Source of the DNA: Mytilisepta virgata
Lineage: Eukaryota; Mollusca; Bivalvia; Mytilida; Mytilidae
DNA length: 64,000 nt
Assembly: GCA_028015205.1 (NCBI GenBank)
Contig: CM051517.1
Location: 45,209,135 to 45,273,134 of the forward strand
Reading direction: 5' to 3'
Below the pieces are notes generated by a model, which was not told where the DNA came from, made no database searches, and was given only the letters and a program-made list of their open reading frames with translations. Within the stretch, counting starts at the first letter, position 1; the number at the start of each line of letters is the position of its first letter. The translations under genes and the position numbers were made by a program. Positions 48,956 through 62,700 of the stretch are shown here, piece after piece.

Positions 48956-48974
48956 AATTATAAATACTTTATAA

Positions 48975-49700
48975 AGTGCTTTATCGGCTATGCTAATAAC
49001 CAAAATGAGATACATTGATATACATGACGTGTTGTCGTTAAATAATTCCAAGACTTTCTACCCCAGTGAACTTGAAGTTAAGGATACTACGGATACATCA
49101 AAGTCCGCTTTATATATGGATTTTTTTCTCGAAATAGACAATGAGGGACATCTGAAGACAAATGTCCCTCATAAGTTCCTGTTGTTAACTTTCCCTTCTT
49201 GAGTACCAATATACCAGCATAGCCTGCATATGGCGTCTACGTTTCTCAGCTTATCCGATATTCAAGGGCATGCGTGAGTTACCATGACTTTCGACAAAGA
49301 GGATTACTGCTGAACAAAAGCTTCTTTACCAGGGTTTTATCAGGGATAAGTTGATGTCATCACTTCGGAAATTTTACGGTCGTCATCATGAATTGATTGA
49401 CCGTTACAGTGTTCCAATATCTCAGATGATGTTTGACCTGTTCCCACTTTCGTATCATTTCATGTACCTCCACCGATTTATGACTACCACCGGATTGACT
49501 TTATACGGAGAAGGAACTGCTCACCCTTCCGGAGCACCCGAGTTCACTCTTGGTTTTTATAGGAGGTCGTGTTCATTGTTTTTTAGTTTTCTGTGTTTAT
49601 TCGTTTTGCTTGTTCATTTGTCTTCCCGGGTTTTGTCTGTCTAATGGGTTGCGTTTTTTTTTATTGCTCCTTAGTCAATTTGTCCTCTTTAGGAGCAACA
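48975..49700 (+). pseudogene. Penelope-like reverse transcriptase relic, C-terminal part and 3' tail
   Basis: The fragment starts at the RT active-site region. It reads RYID-IH-DVLSLNNS, so the YIDD motif is interrupted by six extra nucleotides. ELEVKDTTDTSKSALYMDF and EIDNEGHLKT follow. After a frameshifted middle come LRKFYGRHHELIDRYSVPIS and the tail with CTTCCGGAGCACCCGAGTTC. The order matches RT C-termini of multi-copy elements of invertebrates, which I judge Penelope-like. It lacks the N-terminal RT motifs and has stops. It faces the minus-strand relic at 49700-50936. Confidence 0.62.
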
Positions 49701-50936
49701 TAGCCCTGTCTGAACAACTTATCTGTCAGGAGACGGGCTCCGTCTCCGGAAGTCAAAGTATATGTCAAAAGCTCTGGAATAACGTATTAGTTGTGAAATA
49801 TATACTAAATACGCCGGTGCTCCTGGAGTGTTGCCGCTCAAAAAAGGGAAGTTGACAATTTGAAAGTCAAAGTTCCCGTTTGTCGTAAAGTTTTGTATTC
49901 AACCTTCCTCTGGTGTCAATTTCGAGGTGAAGGTCAAGATAAGATCCAGACTTGGCAGTGTCTGTTGTATCCTTAATTTCGAGCTCATTGGGATAGATCA
50001 GATGTAAGAGATTCCCAAAACGTGAAATGTGGAGTGATAAAACATCATCTATGTAGCGGAAGCTAAAAAGGTACGGGCTAACGTCTTCTGTTTTTCTTTT
50101 AGAAGACCGTCAAGGAAGTCTGCTTCATATGAGTAAAGACACAAGTCGGCCAGGAATGCCAATATTCTGTTGGAAAACACGTCCACCAAATTGAACAAAT
50201 ATGTTGTCGATAAAAAATTCAATCATCAGGACCATTTGTCATCTGTATATTTTTTGTTAGATTTATAGTGGTTTTGAACAAAGTATGATTTATCTCTACG
50301 AATGACAAGGTATGTGTATCTGCTGTTGCCATTTTTATTTTGAAAGCACCGATGGATTAGATCTTTCAACTTCTCCTTCAGTTGTGAATGAGGAATGGTG
50401 GTATAGAGGGTAGAGACATCAAATGTTTTTATGCTGTAACAGACTGAAATGGACCGAGATCGTAAAATATCATTTAAGTCTTCGGAAACATTTTAATAGC
50501 TTGTAGATTGTCTCGAGGCCCGTCTTGACAGCCGTTAAAATAGAAGTTAAAAGTTGAGACAATGATTTGGTGGATCCGATCCAGCTGCAAAATGTATAAA
50601 GCATTGTTTGTATGGACACTTATGTAACTTGGGTATCCAGTACAAGGTAGGAAGATCACGATCATCATTTTTGCATACAAAAACGATGTTATTAAGGGCC
50701 TTATCTGCAGGAACAACAACATATTTGTCATGAATGTCGGACAATGTCTTGGCAGTATCAGGGTTGCTAAAGACTAATATTCCTTTTTTACTCATAGACC
50801 TTCTAAGTTTATCATTTCGGACTTGAATCAAAAGATAGCTGTTACATGTATATCGTTGCAGTATTAAGAATGTAACATTTAGTGTCTGACGATATATTAT
50901 ATGTTCATCAATTACACGAGAAAAAACATTTTGCAA
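49700..50936 (-). pseudogene. Penelope-like reverse transcriptase relic, minus strand
   Basis: Read from 50936 downwards, motifs appear in RT order: KYVVVPADKALNNIVFVCK (about 50720), LPTLYWIPKLHKCPYK (about 50620), then after a deletion FDVSTLYTTIPHSQLKEKLK (about 50400) and the catalytic RYIDDVLS (about 50045). ELEIKDTTDTAKS-like sequence follows, then NFPFLSGNTPGAPAYLVYIS (about 49820). Several frame changes and stops separate these pieces, so it is not functional, though YIDD is intact. The KLHK..PYK motif and following order resemble Penelope-like RTs. A GIY-YIG endonuclease is not visible. Confidence 0.66.
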
Positions 50937-51924
50937 CCGTAAAAGAACAATCCATGCTTATTACTACTATTTTAATGGAATAATTAAAGTCACCGATCAA
51001 TGATTTTATGTCTATGCATGCAAAACAGCCAATATTTAACAAATATAATGATTTAAACTGAACATGCATCTTTATAACCAATTTAATGTGACAATTAGAA
51101 TTTTGATTTCATTTCTTGAAATGATTAATGTTGCAGCAGTTTTAAGTAGAAGTTGAGGAAGATATTAACGCTACTAACCCTAATTTTGGTATTTATGCTT
51201 AGCATCTCATATTTGCTTAGATTTAATGCATAATCATTTTTGTTCATTTGAAAATATAGAGATTCAAAAGATTAAACATCGCAAAAATGATTTAAATGAT
51301 TATGTGTAAATATTTCATACGCATTTCTGTTCCCGTGATCCGATTTCAAACATTTACTGTGTGTCCCACGTTCTTATGAAATATATTTATCGATAATCTT
51401 TTCTACATGTACGAACCTGTACTTTTTAAATAATGATCCGATATTTTCTTGAAGTCAGCATAATTCCAACGTTTGGAAAATGAACTTTCACAAATCAAAA
51501 TAGTCACATTAGTCAGTTGTGATGTAATAGATTACGTTAAAATCAATGTTTCACACAAATACATGTACATACACACATAAAAAAAAACAAACAGAAAATA
51601 TGCTTCCTTGTAAAATTTGAAGCATTTCAGAATTGGAAAAGGAATAATTATTTGTATTTACGACTAACGACATCGAAACATAAAGTAGAGGTTTTTATAT
51701 TCAAGTATATATTATATGGATGTTTCAATTTTCATGTACATTAAATTTAAAATTCGTCTTTTCTCTAATTATATGCGCATTTATACATCTCTTGATACGT
51801 TTTAAAAAAATTCTAATATAACCACACATTGGTTAATTGCTCCTGAAATTTCCCGCCAAAAAACCTTCGGAAGACCTTTCGGAGTTTTACATTTTCATTA
51901 GAGAAAAAGATTTTAAAACTCATC
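50937..51924. other. Spacer, nothing recognised
   Basis: AT-rich DNA without a supported feature. Confidence 0.35.
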
Positions 51925-51930
51925 TTCGTT

Positions 51931-52046
51931 AATTATGAAATTTATCCACTTTCGATAATTAAATTTTAATTTTTTAAACTCCTAGGATAAGTTTCGCAGT
52001 TTAAAAATGAAAATTTAATTATCTTGAGTTGATAAATTTCATAATC
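51931..52046. repeat. Fold-back (hairpin) element
   Basis: Left arm 51931-51980 (ATTATGAAATTTATCCAC..GATAATTAAATTTT) pairs with right arm 51998-52046, with a short loop of about 17 nt. The style matches the intron hairpins, including a GAAATTTATCCAC edge like the GAAATTCCATAAC edge of copies A and B. Confidence 0.78.
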
Positions 52047-52289
52047 ATCGTTGTAGAATTATATTTATCTACATGTTTATTGAAATTGAATCCTTGGTAG
52101 AGTAGAATTTGTAAAACTCCACGAAGCCGGAGGTGTAGGCTCATTGTTTTTCTAACAGTTATGGAGTTTGTGCTCATTAGAGAACATTTATTGATAAAAC
52201 TATTCATTCAGTTTTCATATTGGAATGTCATGAATGTGAGTGAATTGTTTACACACTAACATATTTGCAAGCACGGTTATCATAAAAAT

Positions 52290-52570
52290 GTGGAATAGAC
52301 CTGTTCCCACTTTCGTAACATTTCATGTGCCTCCGCCGATTTGTGACTTCCACCGGATTGACTTTGTTGAACTTCTCGACGGGTGCACCTGGGTTCACTC
52401 CTGGTTTATATAGGAGTTCGTGTTGTTCATTGTTTTTTTAGTTTTTATTGTTTATTTGTTGTGCTTGCGGTTTTTCATTTGTCTTCCCGGGTTTGTCTGT
52501 CCAATGGATTACGTTTTTTGATTTGCTCCTTAGGTATATTTGTCCTCTTTGTCGAACTCCTTGGACAGAG
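52290..52570 (+). mobile_element. Penelope-like element 3' tail fragment, plus strand
   Basis: Contains CCTGTTCCCACTTTCGTA, TTTCATGTGCCTCCGCCGAT, GGTGCACCTGGGTTCACTCC, TAGGAGTTCGTGTTGTTCAT and TTCCCGGGTTTGTCTGTCCA, colinear with 49430-49660. Confidence 0.66.
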
Positions 52571-54959
52571 GACCCCGCAATTTTCGGACCGCGAGATATT
52601 TGTTTCTAGTAAATCAATGGATGAAAAACATTATATTGCTTTTCCGAACGGCTTCGCCTTACGTTCTCTTGTTATGCGCTTGTCGTATCTATATTAAATA
52701 TGTTAGTTTTAAAAGCTCACTCAAACTTATGATTCTACGTTTTATCCAAGTGTGTTATAAAGTTTTCTTTATTCATGTTTGGTCCGTACTGTGTAAACAT
52801 ATTCAGCACATAATCTCTATGTCATTATCTTACCTTCTTATTTCGTATTACCAACCGCTCTCTAAATATTTAGAAGTGAAAGTACTTTATTGATAGTACC
52901 ATCCGCTGTATACATATAATTACTGCGCATATTGGTAGTATTTGGTTACCTATGGTCACCTTGTAACTGAACAATTATCCATAGAACGGAAAGGAGACGA
53001 ATGAAAAAAACATGGAAACATGTCGGATTGGTTCGGATCGTGTTAACTTATCGATAATTCAAGCATTTAAAGAAACGTATAGACCTGAACGCGTGAAACT
53101 TTCAGACAACACATTCATCCTGAATCAGTCAAATTCGGATTGGAATTGTATCTATTGCAGTTGTTAAGTGATCGAACCCTTAATTTTTGTATTATAGATA
53201 AGCGTTAACATGGTTAAGGGTGCGATTCTCATGACAGCCTTTTTGGTCCTGTTGCGACGGACTGTCATCTGTTTTTGATATCAACCTCGCAAATGGTGAC
53301 TGAAAGGCATCGCCAATTCATCCATGAAACATTCATCCCAAACGAAAATCTAATTACATTTCCTTGGCTGTGAAAAATGCATGTCGAGTTTCTTAGTCGA
53401 TTGTTCATCTATCCAATGTGTAAATATTACAACCCCCCCCCCTTCCCCCCAAAGAAAAAAGAATTAAGCTGACCATGAAATATGAGAAACATTTGGCATT
53501 TAAATCATAATGCTACATTTCATCCGGGTTATATTTTTTTTGTCAATATTTATTCGTTCTGGTAGACGATACATTTGTTAGGAATGAGCCAATCAGTCAA
53601 AACGATAGTATATTACACAGCTGACTTGTGTGCTCTAAATGTACCTTCAGCTACCATTTTGATAATACTTAAGATTGTTGTCTAAACAACATTGACCCTT
53701 TATCTACTTTCTTATTTTAGTGAAATAATTTAATAGTCTTAATAACGTCCTGTGTTTGACATGGGCTCTTTCAAATTTCTCCTAATGTTATCTATGGTAC
53801 AAACTGCTCTTGTATAAGCTGTAATCGAAGAAAATGATACGAGAATGCAAAACTGAGTAAATTAACCAATAAAATTAATTGACCTGTTACAGGATTATAA
53901 AATGTTTTAGCTTTATCTATGCAACGCGCCACTTTATTCAGAAACACAATTCAAAGTGAAATCTTTATTAAATTCTAGTATACTTAATGATCTTTACTTT
54001 GACAAAGATAAATGCAACTTTTTTAGAAGTGACAAAACATTAACGATATGACCATCGAGTATATGCAATGTGAGATAATGCTATAAAATTTCGGGATCTA
54101 GGGAATACTAGCAGTGAGCATGACACATCTTAACAGCTCTTGACTAGACATTGATAAAACGTAGCTATAAAAGGCATATAATGGTGGAATATTGATAGAA
54201 TAATGTTATTATGATAAAGATATTATAAATGTGTTTGACTTTGTTTGCTTTTTTCTCGTAATAAGGAGATGTTATTTAGTGCTTTCAACATCGTCTAGCA
54301 TTGATCTATCAATATTGCCCATTTCTACTTCGGAATTTACTATAATGGTAAGTTGCGCAAAACAAATAAAGATAGTGGTCGTCCACAGAAACTGTATGAA
54401 GCTACGTTTTTACACGGGTGTCTGCATAGGATACAGAAGAAACTTGCACAGTTCTAAAATTTCAGTTTCTGTAATAGATGATGTATATTTAAAATCCAAA
54501 CTTTTTATAACGGTAAATTCTTCAACAGAACAAAGTTACTGTCAAAACTTCTAAGATGGAGCTAGCTGTATGTTAAGTCTTTGTTATCTTCACAAGTCAC
54601 GTCATCACGATAATATTGGTCGAGGCAAAATTTCTATCTCACTTATTAGATTATATTATCTTCAGTTAGATATCACGTCTTGATGGAAGTGAAACCTCAC
54701 CGGACTTGGCACATTATTCAATTTCAATATGACGGGTGCTATTAACGTAGCAGGACTTAATGTTAATTTTGGTTTTCTTGTTGGAGTTCACATTGCTAGT
54801 GCTTTAGTATTTGTACTGTTATTTTTTGCTCAGTGTTTTTAATCCCTTTATTTATTAATTAGTCCGAGATTCCTCTGAAGTCAAACTGCTCCATTTAGAA
54901 TTGGATGGGACAATTGGACGATTGAACGCTCTCCATATATAAAACTGGGAAACAACAGT
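52571..54959. other. Spacer, no supported gene
   Basis: AT-rich. A 107-codon plus-strand frame at 54231-54554 has no recognisable domain, and nothing around it suggests a gene. Confidence 0.35.
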
Positions 54960-55230
54960 TATCATAGTTCCATTGATGTTGTCCTTTCCTCATACCGGAT
55001 TTGACATGGGCAGCATGGCTGTGTCCTACAGGAAGCAGAGACTGCTTACTCTTCCGGAGCACCTGAGTCTAGCCCCGATTTTATGGTGGGGTTCATGGTG
55101 TTCATAAGTTTTTAGTTTTTAAGTGCACGTAGTGTTTGTATTGTTTTGCTCTTGCCTTCGTTGTTCTCCGGATTTTGTCAGTTGTTTTCAATTTTCCCCT
55201 CCTTCGAATATCCCTTTGGTATTTCTTGAC
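54960..55230 (+). mobile_element. Retroelement-tail fragment, 38455-type
   Basis: Homologous to the reverse complement of 38455-38745 over TTTGACATGGGCAGCATGG and the CTTCCGGAGCACCTGAGTC block. It continues into a tail with TTCTCCGGATTTTGTC. Confidence 0.6.
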
Positions 55231-58200
55231 TTTACTTATCAGTGCTTTTCAAATTTCAAATTAATATTCTGTTAAAATTGTCTGTTTTACTTCTTTCACC
55301 ATTTGAACTTTTATCTCCTAAAATTAATTAAGACAACTTGAGATTACCTTTTCCGACGAGACAACATGAAATGCATAAAAGTGAAAACTTGAAGTTTTTG
55401 TGATAGAAGACAAATGTGTAAGTCGTAAAATATTTATAAGTGTTAATTCTGGACAAAACTGCAAATTTTCCAGTTTTATGGTTTCAGAAAGTGTGGTCTG
55501 ACCTTTGATGTCAGAGAAATCTCATACTATTTGTTTATATCTCAGTAATGTTTTGTTCTCTATGTTACTGTTTTCATGAATTCGATTTTGATCTTATGGG
55601 CCTCCATCTGATGACTTTTGTATTATAGATCTGCATTTAAATAAAGTTAAATCTAGAAAAGTAGAATTCGTGCACTGACACACAGCCAGCTCAAATCACT
55701 AACTTCGAATTATTCGATTTAAAAAAAAAATCTGAAATAATTCCATAAAGCATTCCTCGTAGCGACTTTTCAAAGTTCATAAAGAGATAATTGTTCCAAT
55801 ATCATCTGTAAAAGCCGAGGATTTGTTTCCACAAAGTAAATATCATGCACATTTTTATTATGAGTAAAAGTTTAATGTTCTCATATAATTAAATGGATTT
55901 CAGTGTGTTGCTACAAATAGCATGCAATAATGTCAATCATTTTAACATTAAATAATTATATAATAACGTAATATGTTCACTTTATAAACCTCTTTTGATC
56001 AAATTCAATAATTTATAAATTAGTAACTAACCAGGTCTGATGATTTTGGTATGGCTGACACATGAGACCCCCGGTGTTCTGATAAATGGATGTCTAAATG
56101 TATTAAGTAAAGGTTCCATTATCACGTCAAACAATGTTGTTTGTCCAAAATCGATCAAATTTTAGAACTTATACATTTTACCAAAATAATACATATCTTT
56201 GGTAAACTCAAATGTGGTTGTCACGGACTGCCAATTAATCTGGCATGATGTGTGAAGAAATGCTTTCCCCTCCCAATTAACAGTTAAGATCAGTTCTAAC
56301 CTCTCAACTATTCTGTCGGCGAAGACTGTCCTACAAACATTCTTAAACGGTTCTAGGGTAGAATTGTCATCAATGGTTCTATTGTCGAAAAGATTATTTT
56401 TAAGATTTTGAAACTCACAATGAAGGATAAATATATTTATTGTAATTTTACCGTTTAAATAATATGTATATCTTTTGATAAGCAGAATTTGAAGATGTTG
56501 GTAATAAAATCTCATTAAATTAAGTAGGCGAATTTACAGAGAATAAAAAAGTAAAATTTCACTCACAGTAAGGTGAACATTAAGTTCTTTACTAATTCAA
56601 AACATCAAAATCTGAAGATTTAATATTCAATCTGTTTTGATATATTAAAAACTATCTTTTGAAATCCTGTTACAACTCTTAGAGTCAGAAGCTAAAACAC
56701 TATTACCTGCATAATCAGGAATTTTATAAATTGTCAAGATTTTTTTCAGTTTACTTGACAGGGATGTACGTACATTGTATTGAGAACCAGGGAGGGCACA
56801 ACCTGATACATATGTAATATACATCACTTTATTAGGTAAATTCTAAAATATGCTTATATTGAATGAAGCATTGCATTGAGTTATTCCTCTTCAATCGCAA
56901 ATGCCTGAGTAGTAGGAATAAATCCACACATTAAATGACGGAAATCCTTTGTTTTTTATAGTCAACGGAACTTTATATGTTGTTTCTTAACTCTTTTTTC
57001 AAGGTGTATATTATACAGAACAGTTTGCTTTGGGCTAGATTTTCGTGACTGTCCCATCCTACACTTATACACACCGGAAGTTAAATATAATTGATGATTT
57101 GCATGATGAAACTGAAATGGACAAGATGATATTGGGAGCAATCAAAAGGCACAGTCAAACAGGGAAATTAAAATGAAAAAATATTTGACATCGTTTTTTT
57201 TTTTTCCTTTTTCTTAGTAGAAGTTTTGATCTTATTTTTATATATTGATTGTTTATACATGTATCTGGGTTGTTTGTCTTACCTTTTATTGTTAATTAGT
57301 GTTGCAGTTGTCTGAAAATGGATTGAACACATGGATATTGTATTTGTATTTTTGATAATAAACAGGGTAAGGGTTTGGAGCCACGAAAATAGTTTAATTA
57401 ATTGTCGGTGCCTGTCCCAGGTTAGAAAAATTTTATACATTAACATCTGATTTACTAATATCTATTAATTACTCAACCATGTTCGATTAGAAACAAAGTT
57501 TGGTGGAATAGTCATTGCATTGTCTTCTTCCAAAATTGTACTCAAATATTCCTTTACAGAAAAATAAAGTGTTGACCCATGTGTTTTTACTTTGGTGCTT
57601 GTCTGTCAGAGGGTGACCTACTTTTACATATAACCATATAAGAACACATACAAAATTCATCCTCTAGAGAACCACTGAAAGCTGCGAGACGGAATGATTT
57701 GTTTAAAAGAGGGTAAAAATGGGCATCTCGTTAAAAAAAGATTTGTTCATGTGACCCAAATTTTGAATCTTAAATGCTGGTTTGCATGGACTGTTATTGT
57801 TCGCACAATAAATCTCAAATGTTTATTTTACTATTAATTTTAACATGCCTAAGTGATTAAGTCGTATTATTGTCATGCCACTGAAATTGAATGATTCTTT
57901 TATATGTCCCGAATTTCCCAAAGCAAGCTGCTGTACAGCACAATAAGTGCTATAGTTTACATTGTTATATGTAATAGGCAATGCACTATCCGGTGAACGA
58001 TACAGGCTCCTGGGGGCATCTGGTTATATGTTACTATTCTGACTTTTTGTTTCTATATCTGTGTTTTATGCTCTTTTTTTATTTGTTCTAAAGGTCTGTT
58101 GAGTGGATATAGTTAATTTTGATTGTCGTTCGTTTCATTATTTATTGACAAATTAGGGAAAAAAAATAATCATATTGTGATGCACTTTAAATTATAAATT

Positions 58201-59039
58201 TCTTGCAACATTGTTGTAATATACATTGTACATGTAACACTTTTCTTCTTACTTTTCTGTTATTGATTGGTGTTTTATTAACAATCGGGTCCCAGTACAA
58301 TTCATTTTTGCAAAATTTTCCCTTTTTTGTGCCCTTACGCAAGTACAATTGCATTTCTAAATATGTCCACGTTTCATTAAGCAGTTTTTCATCCAGTTAC
58401 TTTTAAAATAAGAAGGAAATGAGCCGAGAAAAAAAACGAGGGCAACAAAGTTTTTCATTATAATCACAGTTTGAATACATTAAGCTAATTGAATGACTGT
58501 ACTTTTCCAATCACAATGTTTCTGAAATGCATATAAATTTAATATTAATGTTTGAAATTCACATTCACGTGTGATTGCTGCAATTTTAATCCTTAAACTG
58601 TGAAGATGAAAAAAAATAATTGATTTTGTTGCCGTAGTATATTTGACATGTAGATGGAAGTAAATAGACCGAAGAATGTAGTTATTTGTATCTTTTCCTG
58701 TCCGGAAAGTCAACAATGACAGAACAATTAACAAACATCCAACATCTCAATTTAGCTAACATGTTAGGGTTCCAAAAACCCTTTAAATTACGACCATTTG
58801 ACATTTTTGGGAAAACATGAATTTGAAAATAAATAACCTGACCATACAAAAGAAGGAAAGTTAATAATCTATTCAAAGTCAGCTAAAAATTAAAGTTTAT
58901 TTTTAAGATAAAAACTTATGTCTCCTCCTTTCCTATTGCTGTCATTGTTCATTAAATAGCAATAAAATACATACATACAGCGGAATACACCAAAGTGTAA
59001 TGAGACATGTTAATGATACAATGTTCTGTGTGAACTCCA
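55231..59039. other. Spacer, no supported gene
   Basis: AT-rich. A 117-codon minus-strand frame (56162-56515) has a slightly protein-like half (VERLELILTVNWEGKAFLH), but I cannot place it in a family. A dispersed-repeat scrap with GGTGCCTGTCCCAGGTTAG lies near 57405. Confidence 0.35.
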
Positions 59040-59700
59040 GAAAAAAACCTGCCTTTCACAATTACATATGGCATGCGGTAATTCTGTCAATTTTGATTTC
59101 ATTTAAATTTATACTGTAGGAGATTTTTATGTTCACAAATTACACACATGGGAACATGGCAAACTACCCCATCTTTGTAATGGTTAAGTCCATACTTTGC
59201 TATGGGAAATTCCCAAAATCAGTCTGATAATTTTAAGCTGAAAAAAACTATATGTCTTGCACAACTACATATTGTATGCACCCATTTTGTCAAGTTTTTT
59301 CATTCCACTGTATTCCGGTATAAATACGGGGGAGTCTAGGTTACCCATAAAACCTGTTCAACCCCACCACTGTCCTGTATCTGTACTAAGTCAGACTATT
59401 ATGACACTCTGATGCTTATTTATTTGTGTTTTCTGCTCTTTATGTTATTTTTTGTCTGTAGTTCTGTCGATTAGATGGCGTTAATTGATTGGTATGTCAT
59501 TGTTGATCATTGTTTGTCGAAGATTTTGCGTTCACAAACTACCCTACATATAGTCATGTGGTAGTCCATTGCTTTGCTACAATGTAAACAAATATAAATC
59601 GTTATGTCTTGCACAACTACATATTGTAGGTACCAATTTTGTCAAGTTTCGTTTTACTCAAATGTAAACTCAGAGATCTTGCAATCACAATATTATCCAT
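59040..59700 (+). repeat. Degenerate direct repeats
   Basis: TATGTCTTGCACAACTACAT followed by ATTGTA occurs at 59251 and 59603 (352 bp apart), with a weaker relative near 59051. TTCACAAA(T/C)TAC blocks occur in between. Probably a decayed dispersed repeat. Confidence 0.55.
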
Positions 59701-62700
59701 ATATTTTATGTCAAAGTCCATACTTGCCATCTCAATCTGATCTCTGATAGAAATACTTAACACTTTATTTCTACTGTGGATCAATTACACTGCTTGACGA
59801 GTTACTGTTCATATTGACGAGAACTGAACATAGGGGTCCGGAACATAACTTTTAATTACAAGAAGATCTTTGTGAACATTATTCTGAGAAGTGAAACAAT
59901 TTGACTTCTCTCATATTGTGACGTCGCTGATAAGTCCTGCTGTTGCTGATAACTTCTCCTAATACGTCACAAAGATTTAATACGGAGATTAGAGAGCGGC
60001 TAAGCAGGGTGGCATAGACGCAGGGAACTACGATAAATATAATTATCACGTCTGTTCTCCTTTACACCAAGAATAAGTAGAGTATTCTACTAGATAATAT
60101 TTGTAACAACCTTTGTATGCTCGTATTTAAATTCAGATTTTATATATCCATTTATTTTTTATCCTCTATTATTGAAATGTGCAAACTAAACAGAAACTGC
60201 GGAACCTTATCAGCATATGTATTCGGTTCTATGAACTCCAAATAATAGCATGACAAAGCTAAATAAGTCCGTAATGTGTTTTAATTGCTAAATGGCATGT
60301 CATTTCTTCGGGTGGTTATTATATTCTCACTTAATTGTTGTTTATAATAGAGATCAATTACATTCTGTTCAAACATCACAAACGTGGAGCTTTACAGAAA
60401 ATAAATTTTAACATGCAATAGTATTTACATATATGTACAATTTTCACAATTTATCACGTGATTAATTATATAGACATTTGATTTTATCGGCCTGAAAAGG
60501 CGATGCTTATGGCAATTAAACTAAAACAGTGCAAAATTGACTTGGATCATATTCCTTTTTCATGCATTTTTTATTTGCATGTTTGCAAAAAGTAAGTGAA
60601 TAAAATTAATCAAGCTTTATAGTTTTATTTATATGCAGATATAATTAGACCCAAGAAAGAACGACTCTGACGTAACAATGTACAAGCAGACATGTGAGTT
60701 CATATGAAAACTGTCATGTCCTTATTATGGTATCTTAGATGCCAACAAAATTTGTTTAGCAAATCAAGTGCACAGGTGTCGAAATATTTATTATTTGGCA
60801 AATCAAGTGATATAAAATTAAAATTCACTTTTCCATCAAAAAGAAGTACAATAATTTTTAGTCAGTTGTATATATGAGGTCATTCATTTCATGAATTTTC
60901 TGAATGAATGAACGTAAGAATTTATATATTTCATTTATTGCGATATCTTAAGGGAATACGATACAGTAGCAGAGGAGAAAATGACATCGCCAAGAGATAG
61001 ACTTTGGGACGTCATAGTATCCAAGGAAACCCTTTTACCATCGATCCTAAAATTTTGGGTTTTTCTCAAATATCTCTGCAATAACTATAAGTGCATGAAC
61101 CCCAACTGTTTTCTTTTGCAAACAGAAGTTCATTACTTCGAAATAATTATAATAAAAATGGGATTTTTGCTACATGCATCTAAAGTTACCAAATTATCAT
61201 GAATATTCCTTGTTTTTTTTAATTCAATACATAAAAAACAAGACTTCTGTTGCATAACTTATTGCGATATCTAATATATCATTCATAGCTACATGGATTA
61301 TCAAATCTTAATGAAAGAAAAACCATTAAATTAAAAATATTTTTGGGCAAGGCTATTGCTCATAGTTGTTTTCGTAACGTCACTGTTGCAACATTGGAAG
61401 GAATTTTGTACAATGATAGATAGATTGTGAATATTCGATGATTATACGATAAAAAGGATACAATGTCGAAATTTTGAAATTTTAAATGTCATTGTTTTAG
61501 TTAACGTTTAATAGTTAAAGTCAAAATTTAGGGATTTTAAATGTCATACTTTTGAGTTTTAAAAGTACATGTCTCTTTTACGTTCCATGAGTTTCTTTGT
61601 GTTTAATTCTTTTAAATTTACCTAAAAGCATACATGTACGTTATACTATTGCATAATAAACGCATAAAGGCTGCGTTACAGGTGTTAGGGAGAGTATTAA
61701 TTTGGTGGGTTTTTTAATGCTTTCTAAATGCACTTTGTAAATGAATTTCAATTATCTAGTGGAATTTGATGCCATTAATATTTAATCTTCGGGCTTTTAT
61801 TATTTTTATTATTTACCTTTATGTCGAATTAGATAATCACATATCTTTCAATGATCATACCCTTCTTTAGATTATTTCCTCCGGAACTTACAGAAATTGA
61901 TAAATCATATTGATAAGCTTTGCAAATCATTGATTAAAATTGGTTTCATTTACCTACAGGGTTAATGTTCTTCGTAAATCTCGATCGCAAAATGTCGTGA
62001 TTTGATAATTACCATGCGTGATAGTAAGAAAGTAATTATTGAATTACACAACAGTTTTAATTTGAAACAGACTACAAACCAAGCTATGCATGAGAAGTTG
62101 TTGTCAAATAATTCTATAGACGTTTAATATGTTTCAAATGCTTGAACATGTGTTTGTACAAAGGGAGATTCAGTCGAGCTTATTGTGAATTCTGTCTGTT
62201 TATTCATTTTATTTGATATGTTTTAATAATAAATATCCCGAGAACGATTTTTATACCAAGCAACTGTAGCGTGATAGACATACAGTGAAATGAATAACAA
62301 GTTGTAGCTACCTTTTTTCATCCTTCTTCATTTTGCGGTTACACGAAGAGCTTTTTTTCAGTTTTTGTATTTTGTTTTGTGATCTTGTACTTGTTTCATA
62401 CCTCATTTAATACTGTAACTCTTCATTCCATGGCATGATGTGTTATATTTTGGAGCGCTTTCAAACCTCGGGTAAATTTGCATTAAGGGTTGCACACATT
62501 TGCTGACGGAATCTCCATATCCTTTCAATTTACGTGCATTACATTTGACAATTTACTAGTACATACACTTTACTTTTTAAGAATAAAAAATAATTGAAAT
62601 AATGCTGTTTGATTTTTTAAAACTTATGTTTAGTGTTTAGATCATCTAGCATGCAAGTTTTATCGGAAACATAACATCGAAGAAACCGGGCCTCACTAAC

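Noticed and set aside
54231..54554. 107-codon plus-strand frame as a gene
   Set aside because: No domain, no splice-compatible neighbours, and composition like the surrounding AT-rich DNA.
56162..56515. 117-codon minus-strand frame as a gene
   Set aside because: The first half is low-complexity and hydrophobic, no family is recognised and no neighbouring exons fit.
60981..61202. 73-codon frame with a protein-like start
   Set aside because: Only the first dozen residues look protein-like. No splice partner or family was recognised.
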